NCBI GenBank assembly: GCA_947379865.1
Contig: CANCOY010000069.1
Location: 1-20,465 of the forward strand
Length of the DNA stretch: 20,465 bases
From: Acetobacteraceae bacterium
GTDB taxonomy: Bacteria; Pseudomonadota; Alphaproteobacteria; Zavarziniales; Zavarziniaceae
Direction: 5' to 3'
In this document: piece after piece, positions 14,112 through 20,465 of the stretch
Layout of the letters: every line of letters starts with the position of its first letter
Numbering within the stretch: the first letter of the stretch is position 1
Notes under the pieces: generated by a model
The model's database searches: none
What the model was told of the DNA's origin: nothing
What the model saw: the letters and a program-made list of their open reading frames with translations, nothing else
Made by a program: the position numbers and the translations under genes

Positions 14112-15188
14112 TCAGTTCGCGGGGCGACCCATCAGCGTCCGGTTGATGAGCTGGTTGATGGCCGATCTCGACGGCGGTGTCGCAGGCAGACGCCGCCCTG
14201 CTGCTGGATCGCCAGGGTCCGCAGACGGCGAGAAAAGGCGCACCGTCAATCGGCCCGCCGCCACGGTGGCATCAAGCATCACAGCCCCCGAACGATCAAA
14301 CAGCATGACCGGCCCCTGAAGATCTGCATGGTCGAAGGTCAGGGCCGCATGGGGCGCCCCCGTTGACCCATAGAGCCTGGCGGCGCCGTTCAATACACCG
14401 TCCTCAAGCGTTACCTCCAGGTGATAACCGCGTGCCCCCGCCCCCAGCCTGACATTCTCATAAACCCGCGCGCCCGAGCCGTCGCCGGGTTGCACCGGGT
14501 CGCCAGAGGCATGCAGATTGCCGGCGAGGAGCGGCTGAAAGTAAAGGGCGGTGCCGGACATCGCTGCGGCCAGAACGATACCGACCACATCGCCACGCTC
14601 ATCGACCACCGGCGCCCCGGAAATGCCGCGCCAATTCTCCCGCGCAGGGCAGGTCATTTCCTGATCAAGGCGGAATCCCTCCATCGGGTTGTCCGCCCTG
14701 AGGGCTGGCCCAACCAGGGTGCAGACGGATTCGAGCGGTCCGACACCACCGGGAAAACCGGCCACGTGCAGCCTGGAGCCGGGCGCTGGCAGACGGCTCG
14801 CAAAGCGCCTTACCCCGTCGGCACTCTGGGCAGCCGCCGGCAGGGGCGCCCAAAGCAGGTCGAAACGGCCCGCCTCCGTCATGCCTTTATTGGCAAGGCC
14901 ACTGCGCCGGACGCCGTTGATGACCGTATCTTCGCCAAGGCGGCGGGCAGTGGCGCCAAACACCAGTTCAACCGCCTCCCCCGCCTCTGGCGCGCAATGA
15001 CGGGCTGTAATGACATAGGTTTCTTCACTGCCAGGTGGCCTAGCGAGGGTGGCGGTGCAGGCCGTGGCACGCGGCAGGCCCGGCGTGTGGGCCCGCCACA
15101 ACAAGGCAGCCCCCTCCCCAGCCTGAGCCGATGCAGCACTCAACAGCACCGCAAGTGCAAGCGCATATTGCGTGATGGGCAGGCGCAC
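14112..15188 (-). CDS. Secreted trypsin-like serine protease with C-terminal repeat-like tail
   Basis: The 358-residue product begins with a clear signal peptide (hydrophobic core about 8-17, cleavage near AQA|G at 23-24). A chymotrypsin-fold protease domain follows with a complete triad: His64 in VITARHC, Asp110 in GRFDLLWAPL and Ser191 in WRGISGAPVVDERG. Cys44/Cys65 and Cys156/Cys180 could form disulfides. Residues about 262-316 show a G-x-L-x-G-x-A-x-L-Y / G-P-V-x-L-F-x-x-x-G rhythm resembling YwqK/MORN_2 repeats; the last 40 residues are low complexity. The frame is open to 15356, but the GTG at 15188 has GGAGGT three bases upstream and places the signal peptide at the N-terminus. Substrate unknown; it probably acts in the periplasm or outside the cell. 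Confidence 0.85.
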   Translation of the reverse strand: MRLPITQYALALAVLLSAASAQAGEGAALLWRAHTPGLPRATACTATLARPPGSEETYVITARHCAPEAGEAVELVFGATARRLGEDTVINGVRRSGLANKGMTEAGRFDLLWAPLPAAAQSADGVRRFASRLPAPGSRLHVAGFPGGVGPLESVCTLVGPALRADNPMEGFRLDQEMTCPARENWRGISGAPVVDERGDVVGIVLAAAMSGTALYFQPLLAGNLHASGDPVQPGDGSGARVYENVRLGAGARGYHLEVTLEDGVLNGAARLYGSTGAPHAALTFDHADLQGPVMLFDRSGAVMLDATVAAGRLTVRLFSPSADPGDPAAGRRLPATPPSRSAINQLINRTLMGRPAN

Positions 15189-15486
15189 GGCACCTCCGTG
15201 CCGCAGCCGCCCAAGCGTAAAGTTCGCGGGGTCCTGTCGACGGGGGGAATGCGGCGCGCTGTGAAGGCGACGCCCCGCAAACAGGTTCCAACCATCGGCC
15301 CACACCTGCGACACAGGACGCAGGAAGGCGAGACAAACTTCTGCTGAACGCGCCATCTTATTCCCGACCAGTTACGGGAACAAATTGAGGGCGACACAGT
15401 TAACAGGAGAATAATGCTATTCGTGCAAGCGCGGTTTTTACTGATTTATGCTTGAGGATAGGTGCACCGCTGACACACAACCGGCC
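15189..15486. other. Intergenic stretch upstream of the protease gene
   Basis: This 298-bp gap separates the ppx stop from the protease GTG start, both on the minus strand. The part nearest the protease (15189-15356) is GC-rich, open in the protease frame, and resembles no protein I know. The part from about 15357 to 15480 is clearly AT-richer than the rest of the window. It holds a weak minus-strand promoter candidate and, on the plus strand, a 13-codon frame behind an AGGAG. I see no strong terminator after ppx. Confidence 0.5.
15400..15428 (-). promoter_or_regulatory. Weak candidate promoter of the protease gene
   Basis: On the minus strand TTGCAC (15428-15423) precedes TGTTAA (15405-15400) by 17 bases, matching the consensus at 4/6 and 3/6 positions. 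It lies in an AT-rich patch and would give a leader of about 200 bases before the GTG at 15188. Confidence 0.2.
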
Positions 15487-17013
15487 TCAGCTAAGGGCAG
15501 TCTCAATCCTGGGTTCAAGATCTAGGATGCGGGCCAGCGCTGTAAAGCGGCGCCGCACCACGTCGCCGACCAGCACCGCATAAGTGCGGGGAATACTCAG
15601 CACGAGGCTGCGGTCGATGCGCAAGAGGGGGCAGTGCTCCAGCACCCCAGGCGTCCCGCCGGAAAGCGTTTGGCCAAGCCGCAGGGCAAGGCCCACGGCG
15701 CGGGCATAAGTGGTATCGGTATCGTCCAGCAGGGCCTGAGCCTGTCTGGCGGTGCCGGCTTCGGGCTCGCCATCATAGCGATAGTAAATCGCCAGGGCGA
15801 TCATGGCGCGCCCGCGATGGTCCACGCCCACAAAATGTCCCCTCAGGATCTCGAAGAAGACTTGCTGGGCGCGATAGTCCGGATGACAGCGCCAGCCAAT
15901 GTCCGAGAGATGGCTGGTGGCGTGGCGCAGGCGTGCATCAACGGGGGTCTCGGCGTGAAACAGCGGCGTTGTCCAGGCGGTAAGCTCATCGCCGTGTTCG
16001 GCAAAGCGGCCAAGGCGAGCCCCCATGGCACGCGCGGTTTCGATGAGGGGATCCTGGCGGCGGACAGCCTCGGGCATCTGGCGGTAGAGCAGGCCCTCAC
16101 GCAGCCCGAAGGCCGAGAAGACCACGGACTCCGGCCGCGCCGCTTTCAGCACGCGGTCCAGCACCAGCGCGGCAAGCGGCAGCGTATCGATACGCCGGCG
16201 TGACAGGCCCGACATCCGCTCCAGGCTCTCGCGCGAGAGATTGGAAATAACACGCGAGATGTTACGGACATGGCCCCGATCGATGCGGTAATTGTGCAGC
16301 ACCCTGAGCGGATAGCTGGTGTGCGCCATGTGGATGCGGGCCAGGGAACGCCAGGCGCCCCCCACGGCATAGAATGTCTGGCCGCGCATGCCCGCCACCC
16401 AGGGCAGGCTCTCTATGCAGCCATCGATGATCCCCACCGCGCGTTCACGATCACCGCCGGCGGCATCCTGCAGGCGCAGCGGGCCAAGCGGCAGCGTGGC
16501 CTGTTCGCCGACAGCACCAGAACCGACGTGGACCAGTTCAAGGCTGCCGCCCCCCAGATCCCCCACCAGACCTTCAGCATCGGGAATGGCAGAAAGCACC
16601 CCTTCGGCGGCGAGCGCAGCTTCTTCCGTTCCCGTCAGGACACGGACCTTGACCCCCGTGCGGGCCTGCACCTCGGCAACGAAATCCGGGCCATCGGCCG
16701 CATCGCGCACGGCTGCCGTGGCAACCACATCCAGCAGGCCAATGCCCATCACCCGCGAGAGCGCGGCAAAGCGGTCGAGTGTGGAGAGGGCCAGAAGGGC
16801 ACCCTCAGGGTCCAGCCGCCCGGTGGAGCCAAGATGGCGCCCAAGGCCACAGAGGACCTTTTCATTGAAAAGCGTATCCGGATCCCGGCCGCCACCCTCA
16901 TAGACCACCAGCCGCACCGAGTTCGAGCCAATGTCGATGACACCAACACGCCCTGCGCCAGCGGCACCCGCAGCATCCTGTGGCTGGTTCCCAAACCCAC
17001 CCCTGTCGATCAA
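15487..17013 (-). CDS. ppx: Exopolyphosphatase, Ppx/GppA family
   Basis: Ppx/GppA enzymes remove terminal phosphates from polyphosphate, and some members hydrolyse pppGpp. The product (508 residues from the chosen start) has the actin-like ATPase fold: the first phosphate loop DIGSNSVRLVVYEG (about 27-40), the catalytic-site glutamates in GTEEAA (about 128-133), the second loop GDLGGGSLELV (about 151-161), and a C-terminal HD-like helical domain with LRHATSHLSDIGW and HPDYR. The start is uncertain. The frame opens at TTG 17037, inside ppk; GTG 17022 and TTG 17013 follow. I chose TTG 17013 because GAGGTG precedes it by 6 bases. The gene follows ppk directly, so synthesis and breakdown of polyphosphate are encoded together. 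PolyP versus pppGpp preference cannot be judged here. Confidence 0.93.
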   Translation of the reverse strand: MIDRGGFGNQPQDAAGAAGAGRVGVIDIGSNSVRLVVYEGGGRDPDTLFNEKVLCGLGRHLGSTGRLDPEGALLALSTLDRFAALSRVMGIGLLDVVATAAVRDAADGPDFVAEVQARTGVKVRVLTGTEEAALAAEGVLSAIPDAEGLVGDLGGGSLELVHVGSGAVGEQATLPLGPLRLQDAAGGDRERAVGIIDGCIESLPWVAGMRGQTFYAVGGAWRSLARIHMAHTSYPLRVLHNYRIDRGHVRNISRVISNLSRESLERMSGLSRRRIDTLPLAALVLDRVLKAARPESVVFSAFGLREGLLYRQMPEAVRRQDPLIETARAMGARLGRFAEHGDELTAWTTPLFHAETPVDARLRHATSHLSDIGWRCHPDYRAQQVFFEILRGHFVGVDHRGRAMIALAIYYRYDGEPEAGTARQAQALLDDTDTTYARAVGLALRLGQTLSGGTPGVLEHCPLLRIDRSLVLSIPRTYAVLVGDVVRRRFTALARILDLEPRIETALS

Positions 17014-17023
17014 TGCACCCACC

Positions 17024-19303
17024 TCAATCGTGTCCAAGGACCAGACGCGGCGTCAGCCCGCCTGCCTTCAGAGCCTTGCCACGGCCGGACAGGCTGGGGT
17101 TGGTCATGAAATAATTGTGTGCGCTAAAGGCGCCATCCTCTGCCTTGAGACGGCGATAGGAGCCATCGGCCTCAAGCACCCAGGACTGGGCCACGTCCTT
17201 CATGTTGGCGACCATGATCTGATCCAGGATCTGCTGATGCACGGTGGGATTCTCGATCGGCACGAGTGTTTCCACCCGACGGTCGAGATTGCGCGGCATC
17301 CAGTCTGCCGACGAGATAAAGATCTTGGCCTTGCGGGATGGCAGTTCCGAGCCTGCAGCGAAACAGACAATGCGCGAATGCTCAAGAAAGCGCCCGACGA
17401 TGCTCTTGACCGTAATGTTCTCGGACATGCCCGGAACACCGGGACGCAGGCAGCAGACGCCACGGATGATCAGATCAACCTCAACCCCCGCGCAACTTGC
17501 CTCATAGAGCTTGTCGATGACCTGGGGGTCGACGAGGGAATTGAGCTTGGCCCAGATGCCCGAGGGCCGGCCCGCCTTGGCATTGGTGATTTCATCATCC
17601 ATCAGGCGCAGCAATGTCTGACGCAGCGAATTCGGCGAAACCGACAGCTTCTCATAATGATCCGGCGAAGCGTAACCTGTCAGGAAGTTGAACAGGTAGC
17701 TGGCATCGCGGGCCAGAAGCGGATCAGCCGTAAAGAACGAGAGATCGGTATAGACCCGTGCCGTGATGGGATGGTAGTTGCCGGTTCCAAAATGGACATA
17801 GGTGGTCAGTCCCCCGCCCTCGCGGCGCACCACAAGGCTTACCTTGGCGTGGGTCTTGAGTTCGACAAAACCATAGACAACCTGAACACCGGCACGCTCC
17901 AGATCACGCGCCCACTGGATGTTCGCTGCCTCGTCAAAGCGGGCTTTCAGCTCAACCAGGGCCGTCACCGACTTGCCAGCCTCCGCCGCCTCGATCAGCG
18001 CCTTGACGATGGGGCTGTCGTGGCTGGTGCGGTAAAGCGTTTGCTTGATCGCCACAACATTGGGATCGGAGGCCGCCTGGCGCACGAACTGCACCACCAC
18101 ATCAAAGCTCTCGAAAGGGTGGTGGACGACAATATCCTTGTTGCGGATGGCGCCAAAACAGTCGCCGCCAAAATCCCGGATACGCTCGGGAAAGCGCGGG
18201 TTATAGGGCGGGAAAACCAGATCCGCCCGATCCCGCACGATCAGCTGCTTGGTGTCGGCCAGGCCCAGCAGGCCATCGACAACCACCACATCGCGCTCGG
18301 ACACGGCCAGTTCATCGGTCACGAAGCGACGCAGATCCTCCGGCATGGCCGCATCGACCTTGAGGCGGATGACACTGCCACGGCGACGACGCTTCAGGGC
18401 CGATTCATAGAGGCGGACCAGATCTTCTGCCTCTTCTTCGACTTCAAGATCGCTGTCGCGCAGGATGCGAAAGACGCCGCGCCCGAACATCTCATAGTTC
18501 GGGAACAGGCGATCCATGAAGAGGGCCACAACGTTCTCGAGGCTGATGAAGCGGATCGAATCGCCGGGCAGGCGCATGAACCGGTCAACCTGATTGGGCA
18601 GCGGTAGCAAGGCGTTGAGCAACTGGCCATCCACCTTGCGGCGCAATTGCAGGACAAGCGCAAAGCCCAGGTTCGGCAGGAACGGGAACGGATGCGCCGG
18701 GTCGATGGCAAGCGGGGTCAGGACCGGAAAGATCAGGTCGAGGAAGCGCGCCTCAAGCCAGGGGTGATCCTCTGGCTGCAACTCGGCCGGTTCAATGACG
18801 GAAACCCCGGCGGCCCGCATCTCGGCCTTGACCTCGATCCAGCAGCGCTGCTGGTCGTCCATCAGGCGCGCGGTCATGGTGTTGACGGCGGCAAGCTGCT
18901 GATGCGGCGTCAGGCCGTCATAGCTGAGGGTGTTCGCAATGCCGGCGTTGATCTGGCCCTTCAGGCCGGCAACGCGCACCATGTAGAACTCATCAAGGTT
19001 CGCCGCAGAGATGGACAGAAATCGCAGGCGTTCCAACACCGGGTGGCGTGGGTTGAACGCCTCGTCAAGGACGCGGGTGTTGAAGGCAAGCCATGAGGTC
19101 TCGCGGTTGATGAAGCGCCTCGGCCCGCGGGCATCAAGGTCCTGCCACTCAAGCGCGGGATTGTCCCTGGTGGAGGCCGCTGGCTCGCTCACCGCGCCCT
19201 GGGAACGCGACGGGCGGTTGCGACGAGGGGGCTTTGCCTCAGCTTCGGCTGGGGTCTGGCTGTCATGGCCGACGACCTCGGCCTGCTCGATCGCATCCGT
19301 CAC
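17024..19303 (-). CDS. ppk: Polyphosphate kinase (PPK1)
   Basis: PPK1 polymerises the ATP gamma-phosphate into polyphosphate, reversibly. The 759-residue product contains the N-terminal helical domain (RFINRETSWLAFNTRVLDEA), the head domain, and two phospholipase D-like catalytic domains. Spacing to the E. coli active site holds: His485 (THAK) matches phosphorylated His435, Tyr518 matches Tyr468, Arg425 matches Arg375, Arg614 matches Arg564 and His642 (FLEHSRI) matches His592. The first 60 or so residues are a charged, probably disordered extension. The frame is open to 19420, overlapping hdaA, but GTG 19303 has GGAG 8 bases upstream and starts just before the variable extension, so I use it. 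It lies between hdaA (58-bp gap) and ppx. Confidence 0.96.
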   Translation of the reverse strand: MTDAIEQAEVVGHDSQTPAEAEAKPPRRNRPSRSQGAVSEPAASTRDNPALEWQDLDARGPRRFINRETSWLAFNTRVLDEAFNPRHPVLERLRFLSISAANLDEFYMVRVAGLKGQINAGIANTLSYDGLTPHQQLAAVNTMTARLMDDQQRCWIEVKAEMRAAGVSVIEPAELQPEDHPWLEARFLDLIFPVLTPLAIDPAHPFPFLPNLGFALVLQLRRKVDGQLLNALLPLPNQVDRFMRLPGDSIRFISLENVVALFMDRLFPNYEMFGRGVFRILRDSDLEVEEEAEDLVRLYESALKRRRRGSVIRLKVDAAMPEDLRRFVTDELAVSERDVVVVDGLLGLADTKQLIVRDRADLVFPPYNPRFPERIRDFGGDCFGAIRNKDIVVHHPFESFDVVVQFVRQAASDPNVVAIKQTLYRTSHDSPIVKALIEAAEAGKSVTALVELKARFDEAANIQWARDLERAGVQVVYGFVELKTHAKVSLVVRREGGGLTTYVHFGTGNYHPITARVYTDLSFFTADPLLARDASYLFNFLTGYASPDHYEKLSVSPNSLRQTLLRLMDDEITNAKAGRPSGIWAKLNSLVDPQVIDKLYEASCAGVEVDLIIRGVCCLRPGVPGMSENITVKSIVGRFLEHSRIVCFAAGSELPSRKAKIFISSADWMPRNLDRRVETLVPIENPTVHQQILDQIMVANMKDVAQSWVLEADGSYRRLKAEDGAFSAHNYFMTNPSLSGRGKALKAGGLTPRLVLGHD

Positions 19304-19329
19304 AACAACACTCCGCTTTGGCTGAACTG

Positions 19330-19353
19330 CCTTGCAACAGTATCGTAGCAAGG
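19330..19353. repeat. Inverted repeat in the hdaA-ppk gap
   Basis: CCTTGC (19330-19335) and GCAAGG (19348-19353) are perfect 6-bp inverted arms separated by 12 bases. The dyad covers the -10 box and start point of the proposed ppk promoter, so it could be an operator or a leader hairpin. No T tract makes it a terminator. Confidence 0.3.
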
Positions 19354-19365
19354 TTGCACTGTCAT
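19337..19365 (-). promoter_or_regulatory. Candidate internal promoter of ppk-ppx
   Basis: On the minus strand ATGACA (19365-19360; 5/6 consensus) precedes TACTGT (19342-19337; 3/6) by 17 bases, within the end of hdaA and the hdaA-ppk gap. Transcription would begin near 19330, 27 bases before the ppk GTG. The -35 box contains one exact Pho-box half (CTGTCAT on the plus strand, 19359-19365), but I see no second half at the expected 11-base spacing. Confidence 0.25.
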
Positions 19366-20075
19366 GACTGCCCTGCCCTGCCCGCCGCAATGAGATCAAG
19401 GGTCTTGCGGGCAAGAGCAAGGGAAATGGCCCGTCCCTCGGTCAGGGAGACGGCATCAAGTGCCTCCACCACGTCGCCGATGGCGGCGGCCGAGCGTTCA
19501 ACCCGGCTGGCAAGGAAGCCAATGACGCCCGCACCCACCCTGATCTGCCGGTCGGCAAACAATTTGACCATCAAGGTCTCGAGCAGCGCGTCATCCGGGG
19601 GGCCAAGCATGGCAACCGGCAGGGCCTTGAGGCGCGAGGCAAGGTCGGGAAGGGTGACGGGCCAGCGCGCCGGCGCCTCGACACCCGTGAGCAGCAGAGA
19701 GCCCGAGGCCTCGCGCACCCGGTTGATCAGGTGAAAAAGCGCCTCCGGCACGGTGCAGCGGTCGGCATCATCAATCACCACGGCCGCGCCCTCGGCCGTC
19801 AGGACCGCCAGATCTTCAGCCCAAAGACTGTCGGCCTGCACCAGACGTGCCCCCGAACGGGCCTGCCAGACATGGGCCAGATGGGTCTTGCCACAGCCGG
19901 GAGGACCGGCAAGGGCAAGGATCCGGCCGGGCCAGTCGGGCCAGCGGTCGAGCCAGGCGACCGCATCGGCATTTCCCGATCCAACAATGAAATCAGCCCG
20001 CCCAAGCGCCGGACGGGTGCCCAGATCAAGCGCCAGCTGGTTTCCGCCAAGTGCCTTGCCCGGTGGCATCGCCAT
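19362..20075 (-). CDS. hdaA: HdaA, DnaA-related regulator of replication initiation
   Basis: HdaA (Hda homologue) binds the DNA polymerase sliding clamp and stimulates ATP hydrolysis by DnaA, preventing repeated initiation. The 237-residue product has the clamp-binding motif QLALDL at residues 13-18, an AAA+ domain with Walker A GPPGCGKT (57-64) and Walker B VVIDDAD (99-105), and the C-terminal lid helices ending in LARKTLDLIAAGRAG. It lacks the DNA-binding domain IV of DnaA, as expected for Hda. The ATG at 20075 lies 6 bases after the stop of the upstream permease gene; an ATG two codons later is also possible. Being between a permease gene and ppk-ppx, it probably shares one minus-strand transcript with them. 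Confidence 0.94.
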   Translation of the reverse strand: MAMPPGKALGGNQLALDLGTRPALGRADFIVGSGNADAVAWLDRWPDWPGRILALAGPPGCGKTHLAHVWQARSGARLVQADSLWAEDLAVLTAEGAAVVIDDADRCTVPEALFHLINRVREASGSLLLTGVEAPARWPVTLPDLASRLKALPVAMLGPPDDALLETLMVKLFADRQIRVGAGVIGFLASRVERSAAAIGDVVEALDAVSLTEGRAISLALARKTLDLIAAGRAGQS

Positions 20076-20081
20076 ATGCGC

Positions 20082-20465
20082 TCAGCCCGGCAGGTCGTTG
20101 GGCTCGCGCTCCATATAGAGCGGGCTCGCCAGATACTGGGACAGGGCAAAGCGGCTGATCACACCGAGTGCCGCCGCCATGGGCACCGCCAGCAGCACAC
20201 CGACAAACCCAAACAAGGTGGCGCCCGCAAACAGGGCAAAGATGATCCAAAGGTCGTGCAGGCCCACATTGCGCCCCACAAGGCGCGGCGCGATGAAGGT
20301 GCCCTCGATGGACTGCATCACCAGATAGACACCAAGCACCAGCGAAAGGCTGACGTAATCCGGCCAGAACTGGCCAACGCCAATGATCAGGGCAATGGTG
20401 ATGCCAATAAAGGCCCCCACATAGGGAATGAAGGACAGAATTCCCGTAACCAGACCAATTACGAG
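20082..20465 (-). CDS. AI-2E family transporter (PerM-like), partial: 5' end outside window
   Basis: Only the C-terminal 127 or so residues are present; the gene continues past the right edge. The visible part has the family hallmark LSFIPYVGAFIGI, then hydrophobic segments (TIALIIGVG, LSLVLGVYLVMQSIEG), the conserved FIAPRLVGRNVGLHDLWIIFALFAGATLFGFVGVLLAVPMAAALGVI block, and a short hydrophilic tail. Family members are polytopic inner-membrane proteins; different members export autoinducer 2, act as Na+/H+ antiporters, or have no known substrate, so the substrate is not assigned here. The stop is 6 bases from the hdaA start, suggesting one operon. Confidence 0.92.
   Translation of the reverse strand, partial: LVIGLVTGILSFIPYVGAFIGITIALIIGVGQFWPDYVSLSLVLGVYLVMQSIEGTFIAPRLVGRNVGLHDLWIIFALFAGATLFGFVGVLLAVPMAAALGVISRFALSQYLASPLYMEREPNDLPG

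Noticed and set aside
16931..18607. 558-codon plus-strand open frame opposite ppk
   Set aside because: Antisense shadow of ppk, with no family resemblance or ribosome site that I can see.

Overview
The window is about 20.5 kb of GC-rich, densely packed chromosomal backbone. It almost certainly comes from an alphaproteobacterium. The main pointers are a homologue of the NDUFA12 complex I subunit, an HdaA-type DnaA regulator, a B12-dependent NrdJ reductase with a C-terminal Cys cluster, a fused ThiS-ThiG, and the order aroQ-accB-accC-aat facing a DUF2155 gene. A Rhodospirillales-like lineage is plausible, but I cannot fix the order or genus. I see no IS element, integrase, prophage, CRISPR array, tRNA or rRNA.

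Layout, left to right. (1) 21-1031, minus: a thiS-thiG fusion for the thiazole part of thiamine. (2) 1280-4196, plus: a tight set aroQ, accB, accC, aat (shikimate pathway, biotin carboxyl carrier, biotin carboxylase, N-end-rule aminoacyl transferase). (3) 4145-5683, minus: an envelope/respiration set of NDUFA12 homologue, MlaD-like MCE protein and secreted DUF2155 protein. The DUF2155 gene overlaps the 3' end of aat by 52 bp. (4) 5684-6063: a 380-bp divergent control region with two inverted repeats. (5) 6064-9738, plus: nrdJ, followed by a strong bidirectional terminator shared with aspS (9816-11606, minus). (6) 11747-14095, plus: a Rieske non-heme iron oxygenase and rnd. (7) 14112-15188, minus: a secreted trypsin-like protease with a YwqK/MORN_2-like tail. 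(8) 15487-20465, minus: ppx, ppk, hdaA and the end of an AI-2E-family permease gene, apparently one operon transcribed from beyond the right edge.

Most genes are housekeeping. AccB/AccC supply malonyl-CoA; NrdJ and HdaA link to DNA precursors and control of replication initiation; Ppk/Ppx make and degrade polyphosphate; AspS, Rnd and Aat act in translation, RNA processing and protein turnover. I found no convincing new multi-gene system. The best leads are the ThiS-ThiG fusion with its buried Gly-Gly, the MlaD/DUF2155/NDUFA12 cluster without the rest of the Mla machinery, the protease with its repeat-like tail, the reductase-less Rieske oxygenase in a conserved aspS-rnd slot, and several non-ATG starts. 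Several gene starts given here are shorter than the longest open frame, and the reasons are stated in each entry.
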